Shown piece after piece: positions 35,598-37,474 of a stretch of DNA of 37,474 bases; positions within the stretch are counted from its first letter, which is position 1; every line of letters begins with the position of its first letter. Source of the DNA: Nitrospinota bacterium. GTDB lineage: Bacteria > UBA8248. Position numbers and translations under genes: made by a program. The DNA lies in contig VXPH01000190.1 of assembly GCA_009839615.1 (NCBI GenBank), forward strand, positions 1 through 37,474, read 5' to 3'. The notes beneath the pieces were generated by a model, which did not search any database, was not told the DNA's origin, and was given only the letters and a program-made list of their open reading frames with translations.

Positions 35598-36701
35598 ATG
35601 CGCGACGTCATTATCATCGGTGGCGGCATCATGGGTCTCCTCACAGCGCGGGAACTCCGCAAAACGGGCAGGCGCGTCACCATCATCGAAAAGGGCCGGA
35701 CGGGCGCGGGCGCCACCTGGGCTTCGGCCGGCATCATCTCCGCTCACGGGACGAGCGGCTCTGCCGATATCGCCGGTCCGCCGGGTCTCAGGCTCCGGAC
35801 CGCCTCGAATGAAGAATGGGCTCATCTTGCGGAAGACATCGCCGAGGAAAGCGGAACGGACATCGAATACAGTCTCAACGGCGTTCTGCTGATCGCCCTG
35901 GATGAGGAGGAGGCGCACGGCATCCAGGAAAAAGCCCGTGCGCGCGAGTGGGGCGAGGTGGAGTGGATGCCGCCCGATGTGCTGAGGAGTGAAGAACCGT
36001 GTCTTTCGACTGAGTTGGCGGGCGCGCTGCTCGTCGCGGGCGGAAACCTCGAAGTCAGAAAGCTGGGGCCCGGGCTCGAGATCGCCTGCAGGCGTCTGGG
36101 TGTGGAGATCATCACCGGGTGCGCGGTGGAGGAAATCCTGAGCGAAGGCAATAAAATCACCGGAGTCCGAGCGGATGCTGAAATCCTTGAAGCGCCCGCC
36201 GTCTTCGTCTGCGCGGGCATCGGCAGCCGCAGCGTGCCCGGTAGCGTTCCGAGAGCGCCCATCACCCCCCAGCGCGGGCAGATGCTCGCCATGGACGCCC
36301 GCGCGCTGGGGCTCAAGCGCGTGGTGCTGACCGTGAACGACCCCTACCTCGTGCCCCGCGCAGACGGCCGCGTTCTGCTGGGTGCGACGAGAGAGTTCGC
36401 CGGCGAGGATCCGAGGCTCACCGTGGGAGGCCTTTCCTGGCTGCTCAGCGAGGGCATCCGCATCGCGCCCGGAATCGCCGCCTGCGCCATCGAGGAGACC
36501 TGGAGCGGCTTCCGGCCCACCACGTCGGACTACCTGCCCCTCATCGGGGAGGGCGCGCTCGAGGGCCTTTACTTCTGCACCGGGCACGGGCCTTCGGGCA
36601 TCGGGCCTGCGCCCGCGAGCGTGAAGCTGGCCACCGCGCTCTACCTGGGCGACGCCCCCCCAATCGATCCGGCGCCCTATGACCCGATGCGCTTCGCGTA
36701 G
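35598..36701 (+). CDS. ThiO-like FAD-dependent amine/glycine oxidase
   Basis: A 367-residue DAO-family flavoprotein. The FAD site VIIIGGGIMGLLTARELRKTG opens the protein, followed by the acidic end of strand 2 (IIEKG) and TWASAGIISAHG, the flavin-binding stretch of glycine oxidases. The substrate-domain segment PQRGQMLAMDA and the C-terminal WSGFRPTTSDYLPLIGEG...GHGPSGIGPAPASVKLATAL complete the ThiO-like pattern. ThiO makes iminoglycine for thiazole synthesis, but no thi genes are nearby, so it may instead be a general amino-acid or sarcosine-type oxidase. AAAGG precedes the ATG. The gene is markedly GC-rich compared with the operon to its left. A copy of the composite intergenic element begins 40 bases after its stop. 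Confidence 0.9.
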   Translation: MRDVIIIGGGIMGLLTARELRKTGRRVTIIEKGRTGAGATWASAGIISAHGTSGSADIAGPPGLRLRTASNEEWAHLAEDIAEESGTDIEYSLNGVLLIALDEEEAHGIQEKARAREWGEVEWMPPDVLRSEEPCLSTELAGALLVAGGNLEVRKLGPGLEIACRRLGVEIITGCAVEEILSEGNKITGVRADAEILEAPAVFVCAGIGSRSVPGSVPRAPITPQRGQMLAMDARALGLKRVVLTVNDPYLVPRADGRVLLGATREFAGEDPRLTVGGLSWLLSEGIRIAPGIAACAIEETWSGFRPTTSDYLPLIGEGALEGLYFCTGHGPSGIGPAPASVKLATALYLGDAPPIDPAPYDPMRFA

Positions 36702-36740
36702 CAAATGCGGGGAATTGCGGGGTTCGGAAAAATTTTTTAA

Positions 36741-36882
36741 ATTCGGTAAATTTCCGAAAATGTTTAATGTATTACTTTAATATAATATGACAAACATATA
36801 TATTAACTTCTGATATTCCGTTAGTTCGATCCGTAAACCTTTTCGGAAATTTATCGAATTTTATCGAATTTTTCGGAAATTC
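36741..36882 (-). repeat. Composite intergenic repeat, AT-rich module 2 (right copy) with inverted repeat
   Basis: 36848-36882 is the reverse complement of 2666-2700 at 33 of 35 positions. In addition, 36741-36760 and 36840-36859 form an inverted repeat matching at 19 of 20 positions around a 79-base, very AT-rich core. The words TTCCGAAAA and TTCGATAAA recur throughout, as in the left copy. It begins 40 bases after the ThiO-like gene. Confidence 0.8.
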
Positions 36883-37090
36883 GAAATCCGGGGTTCTCTC
36901 GGCGGTTCCGCCGGGTTTCGGAGTCCGGGTTTCTCCCGTCATATCACACTCCATGTGCGTTCCCATGCCTCCATCCCACTGCCTGCGAACCGCCCTGACG
37001 AATACGCTCCGCAGCCACCGACTCATCATCGAGAGGCTGCGAAAGATGCTTTCGACCATCGTCCTGCCCTCATGAACCGCCTGCGGGAAA

Positions 37091-37183
37091 CCAATTTGCT
37101 CCACGGCTGTCCGCCCCTGTGAACAGGCTGCGGGGGCGTTGGTTGCTCCATCGACCCCGCCCCTAGGAAAGGGCGGCGGGGGC
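37091..37183. repeat. GC-rich degenerate tandem units
   Basis: Two units of 46-47 bases share the frame TTGCTCCA ... CGCCCCT ... GCGGGGGC, with TTGCTCCA at 37096 and 37143 and GCGGGGGC at 37130 and 37176. A third, more diverged unit may precede them at about 37050-37090. Each unit can fold on its CGCCC/GGGCG ends. Confidence 0.6.
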
Positions 37184-37259
37184 CTCGATTTCTTATCGAG
37201 GTCCGCCCGCATGAAACTTCTCTCGGGAGGGATTATGAGGCGTCGTGAAGAAGGCGCGA

Positions 37260-37283
37260 TAACGCCAAATGCGGGGAAATGCG
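37260..37283 (-). repeat. Composite intergenic repeat, module 1 (right copy)
   Basis: This is the reverse complement of 2371-2394 at 23 of 24 positions. Read leftwards it precedes the AT-rich module by about 400 bases, compared with about 295 in the left copy. Confidence 0.75.
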
Positions 37284-37474
37284 CGATGAAACGCGACGAA
37301 TGCGGAAATGTTTGGGGCGAGCGAGGAATCGCATTCCGATGTCTGCCTCGCCACAGGTCTGCAATCGCTCCTTCATCAGTCGCGATTGACCCCTACCGCA
37401 AAGGCGTGAGACGGGTTACCGCGGCCCCCGCGGCGGGCAAGCAGCCGCGCGCGCCGGCGGCGGCGGGGCGGGCG

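Larger units (their letters stand above)
36702..37474. other. Repeat-rich non-coding right end
   Basis: About 770 bases contain no convincing gene. In order there is an AT-rich inverted-repeat module (36741-36882), GC-rich degenerate tandem units (37091-37183), a 7-bp hairpin (CCTCGAT, TTCTT, ATCGAGG at 37183-37201), the second copy of module 1 (37260-37283), TTCATCAGTC at 37372-37381, and a terminal stretch from about 37416 composed almost only of G and C. That last part may be low-quality sequence at the contig edge. Confidence 0.65.

Noticed and set aside
35487-36704. 405-residue minus-strand frame opposite the ThiO-like oxidase
   Set aside because: A GC-driven shadow; the plus strand has a complete FAD enzyme with a ribosome site.
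36772-37212. 146-residue minus-strand frame at the right end
   Set aside because: It runs through tandem units and the inverted-repeat module, with no recognisable domain. Repeat DNA explains it better than a gene.
36741-37283. A CRISPR array in the right-end repeats
   Set aside because: The units are degenerate and few, have no uniform spacers, and no cas gene lies in the window.
37440-37474. CAAGCAG near the right end as a possible Illumina P7 adapter
   Set aside because: Only seven bases match before the sequence departs, and the orientation would be wrong for a right-hand adapter read-through.

Overview
The window is a bacterial chromosomal contig of about 30 protein genes and one tRNA. 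The most likely source is an environmental or metagenome-derived lineage of the deltaproteobacterial, Nitrospinota or Tectomicrobia kind. This rests on a PxxKW-type cysteine-rich protein, a glnB-glnD-glnA nitrogen cluster, gltX next to tRNA-Gln, an aldehyde:ferredoxin oxidoreductase, and LLM/SDR/carboxymuconolactone-decarboxylase catabolic genes. That placement is an inference, because there is no rRNA here. The first 75 bases are not genomic: they align without gaps to an Illumina Nextera P5 adapter, index and Tn5 mosaic end with about ten substitutions.

Layout. 298-4370: a tungsten-type aldehyde:ferredoxin oxidoreductase, a 0.66-kb repeat-bearing non-coding stretch, and a leftward pair of a thioredoxin-like [2Fe-2S] ferredoxin and an acyl-CoA dehydrogenase. 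4584-7480: LutA and a fused LutB-LutC for lactate oxidation, closed by a bidirectional terminator shared with glnA. 7626-12213: the leftward glnB-glnD-glnA nitrogen-control cluster with a good sigma70-type promoter. 12547-20669: a PxxKW-type protein, an unusual IspH-UbiA fusion, a metallophosphoesterase, a DMT transporter, an alpha/beta hydrolase, thioredoxin and FtsK. 20842-24945: a giant AsmA-like protein with four units of 172-173 residues.

25102-27254: a UMF1-type MFS transporter, an unknown helical protein and a CMD-like protein. Next come a cupin, gltX, tRNA-Gln(CUG) and a Prx6-type peroxiredoxin. 30199-31194: an orphan ABC substrate-binding protein behind a perfect bidirectional terminator. 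31423-34996: a tight leftward CMD-SDR-LLM-MFS operon. 35216-36701: a cold-shock protein and a ThiO-like oxidase, then about 770 bases of repeat-rich non-coding DNA to the end.

The most unusual points are the IspH-UbiA fusion, the regular AsmA repeats, and a composite intergenic element. Two of its modules (33/35 and 23/24 identical) occur in the same order and orientation immediately 3' of two unrelated genes, the acyl-CoA dehydrogenase and the ThiO-like oxidase, at opposite ends of the window.
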